Notes under the pieces: generated by a model
The model's database searches: none
Told to the model about the DNA's origin: nothing
The model's input: only the letters and a program-made list of their open reading frames with translations
Program-made: the position numbers and the translations under genes
In this document: positions 23,410 through 25,152 of the stretch, one piece after another
How the letters are laid out: the number at the start of each line of letters is the position of its first letter
How positions within the stretch are numbered: the first letter of the stretch is position 1
Assembly (NCBI GenBank): GCA_003553305.1
Contig: PWEB01000106.1
Location: forward strand, 1-25,152
DNA length: 25,152 nt
Direction of reading: 5' to 3'
Origin: Syntrophomonadaceae bacterium
Lineage (GTDB): Bacteria > Bacillota > Dethiobacteria > DTU022

Positions 23410-24627
23410 ATGAGTTTTATGAGTGCAGCAGAGCAGTACAATATTCTTGTTGAAAACACTGCTGAAATTATCGTTGATGAAGAATTTCGAAACAAACTGA
23501 ACAAAAGTGCAGCTGAGAATAAAGCTCTGCGCTGCAAGCTTGGTATCGATCCCTCGGCCCCCGACCTACATCTAGGTCATGCTGTTGTCCTTCACAAACT
23601 AAGGCAATTTCAGGACCTGGGTCATCACGTGGTTTTAATTATTGGAGATTTTACCGGTATGATTGGTGATCCTACCGGGAGATCGGAAATGCGCAAACAG
23701 CTTACTGAAGAGGAAGTTATGGCTAACGCGCGCACTTACCAGGAACAGCTATTTCTCATTCTTGATCCTGATCGGACCGAAATGGTTTTTAACAGCTCAT
23801 GGTTGTCCAAATTAAATTTTGCCGATGTCATTAATCTGGCCTCGAAACTAACTGTGGCTCGAATGATGGAACGTGAAGATTTCTACAAGCGTTACCAGGA
23901 AAATGTGGGGATTGGGATTCATGAATTTTTCTATCCCTTAATGCAGGGGTACGATTCGATTGCAGTGCGAGCTGACATTGAGTTTGGAGCAACCGAGCAA
24001 AAGTTTAATCTTTTAATGGGCCGTCAGTTACAGCGCGATTATGGTCAGGAACCGCAGGTAGCTTTTACGATGCCAATACTGGTCGGGATTAACGGTGCAG
24101 ACAAAATGAGTAAAAGCCTCGGCAACTACATCGGTCTGACCGAGACTCCTGATCAAATATATGGAAAAGCGATGTCTATTGGCGATGACTTAATGGAGGA
24201 GTATTTCCGGTTGGCTACCAATCTGCCTTCTGCAGAAGTTGATCAAATTATTAAAAGTGTGAAAAACGGAGGCACCCACCCGCGGGATGCTAAAATGCGC
24301 CTGGCCAGAGAAATTGTTTCTCTCTATCATGGCGGTGATGCAGCTAACGATGCAGAAAACAACTTCAAACAGGTTTTTCAAAAAGGCCAGATGCCCAGCG
24401 AAATAAATACATTTCAATATGAAGCTCCGGCCGCGATTGTAGCAGTTATGGTAGACGCCGGTTTGGCTGCGAGTAAAAGTGAAGCGCGGCGTCTAATTCA
24501 ACAGGGTGGGGTGAAAATTAACGGCCAAACAGTGAATTCTATTGATCTTGAACTTGATAAAGATCTAGAAGAAGACCGGGTCGTCCAGGTTGGTAAAAGA
24601 AAGTTCGCCCGGGTAAAAATAAGCTAA
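23410..24627 (+). CDS. tyrS: Tyrosyl-tRNA synthetase
   Basis: Charges tRNA-Tyr. The 405 residues carry the class I signatures HLGH (54-57) and KMSKS (232-236, in GADKMSKSLGNYIGL). Between them lie the Tyr-binding region (IIGDFTGMIGDPTGRSEMR) and a GYDSIAVRADIEFGATEQKF block typical of TyrRS. An S4 RNA-binding domain lies at the C-terminus (about residues 345-405; SKSEARRLIQQGGVKING). Length and motifs fit the TyrZ-like bacterial branch. ATG follows TGGAGG. The gene ends at a hairpin shared with the convergent acs. Confidence 0.96.
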   Translation: MSFMSAAEQYNILVENTAEIIVDEEFRNKLNKSAAENKALRCKLGIDPSAPDLHLGHAVVLHKLRQFQDLGHHVVLIIGDFTGMIGDPTGRSEMRKQLTEEEVMANARTYQEQLFLILDPDRTEMVFNSSWLSKLNFADVINLASKLTVARMMEREDFYKRYQENVGIGIHEFFYPLMQGYDSIAVRADIEFGATEQKFNLLMGRQLQRDYGQEPQVAFTMPILVGINGADKMSKSLGNYIGLTETPDQIYGKAMSIGDDLMEEYFRLATNLPSAEVDQIIKSVKNGGTHPRDAKMRLAREIVSLYHGGDAANDAENNFKQVFQKGQMPSEINTFQYEAPAAIVAVMVDAGLAASKSEARRLIQQGGVKINGQTVNSIDLELDKDLEEDRVVQVGKRKFARVKIS

Positions 24628-24668
24628 AGTAAGTAGATCTGCTAAACCACACTGCTAAAGATTTTTAT

Positions 24669-24707
24669 AAATATATGCCGCCTTTGTAAAAAAAGCGGCA
24701 TATATTT
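24669..24707. terminator. Bidirectional hairpin between tyrS and acs
   Basis: A perfect 13-bp stem, AAATATATGCCGC (24669-24681) with GCGGCATATATTT (24695-24707), and a 13-nt A-rich loop. It is the only hairpin between the two convergent genes. The T-tracts beyond the stem are short, so termination may be modest. Confidence 0.7.
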
Positions 24708-24740
24708 AGCTTGGGTTACAAGCTGGAAGAGTTTTATTTA

Positions 24741-25152
24741 CTATTCGCTGTAGTCGTTCTTAATCGATTTAACAACCTGCGGATCCATCAGGGTAGTAAC
24801 ATCGCCCAAATCTCTATTTTCCGCAATATCGCGGAGCAGCCTCCGCATAATTTTTCCGCTGCGTGTTTTTGGCAATTCGTGAGTGAAAAATATTTCTTCA
24901 GGGCGGGCTATTGCCCCGATTTTTTTTCCAACATATTGCTTAAGTTCCTGAACAAGCTCATCGTTGCCTTCGATACCTTCTTTAAGAGTTACGAAAGCGG
25001 TAATGGCATGACCTTTGATTTCGTGAACTTTTCCGATTACCGCTGCTTCTGTGGCTGCGGGGTGCTCTACCAGGGCACTTTCTACTTCCATAGTGCCAAT
25101 TCGGTGGCCGGAAATATTAAGCACATCATCAACTCTGCCCATAATCCAGAAA
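24741..25152 (-). CDS. acs: Acetyl-CoA synthetase, C-terminal part
   Basis: The frame is open to the window edge, so only the last 137 residues or so are seen (FWIMGRVDDVLNISGHRIGT onward). Acetyl-CoA synthetase makes acetyl-CoA from acetate, ATP and CoA. The piece shows the A8 hinge motif GRVDDVLNISGHRIGTMEVE and the C-terminal PKTRSGKIMRRLLRDIA motif with the catalytic lysine, which is also the known acetylation site in this family. The EGIEGNDELVQELKQYVGKK stretch and the length fit Acs rather than propionyl-CoA synthetase, but that cannot be fully excluded from this part. Confidence 0.88.
   Translation of the reverse strand, partial: FWIMGRVDDVLNISGHRIGTMEVESALVEHPAATEAAVIGKVHEIKGHAITAFVTLKEGIEGNDELVQELKQYVGKKIGAIARPEEIFFTHELPKTRSGKIMRRLLRDIAENRDLGDVTTLMDPQVVKSIKNDYSE

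Overview
The window looks like chromosomal core DNA from a Gram-positive anaerobe of the Bacillota, most likely of the Clostridia. It carries codY behind xerC-hslV-hslU, a dprA-topA pair, a YlbL-type PDZ/S16 protein next to coaD, and many TTG and GTG starts behind strong AGGAGG-like ribosome sites. The RNase P RNA is the ancestral A type rather than the Bacillus B type, which points away from the Bacilli. An acyl-CoA dehydrogenase, an acyl adenylate-forming enzyme and the end of an acetyl-CoA synthetase suggest that acyl-CoA metabolism matters here, as in fatty-acid oxidisers. I cannot name a species.

Layout. 1-745 (minus): a pair of DUF1538 membrane protein genes, the second cut by the window edge. 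925-3695: a UvrD/PcrA-like helicase and a SAM methyltransferase. 3773-9641: citramalate synthase (cimA), three consecutive M42 metallopeptidase genes and dprA, tightly packed and probably one operon. 9711-11801: topA. 11907-15626: xerC-hslV-hslU-codY, the same order as the codVWXY operon of Bacillus but without trmFO between topA and xerC. A strong terminator follows. 15690-15925 holds no gene but contains a conspicuous 113-nt rod-like inverted repeat just upstream of an acyl-AMP/acyl-CoA ligase gene (15926-17704). Then come a tRNA-Leu(CAA) on the minus strand, a FadE/VLCAD-type acyl-CoA dehydrogenase, divergent rpmB and coaD, ylbL, the RNase P RNA gene, a metallo-beta-lactamase-fold hydrolase, tyrS, and on the minus strand the 3' end of acs.

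How the parts fit together. cimA supplies a precursor for isoleucine. CodY, encoded in the following gene set, senses branched-chain amino acids and GTP in other Bacillota. The three M42 peptidases and HslVU both relate to peptide and protein turnover, so the first 15 kb has a theme of amino-acid supply and proteolysis beside DNA-maintenance genes (helicase, DprA, TopA, XerC). The second part mixes acyl-CoA chemistry with translation genes (tRNA-Leu, L28, TyrRS, RNase P).

I found no CRISPR array, prophage, insertion sequence or defence island. The best candidates for something undescribed are the rod-like RNA or inverted repeat at 15760-15872, the M42 triplet with its divergent middle member, and an 18-bp perfect palindrome next to the rpmB promoter.
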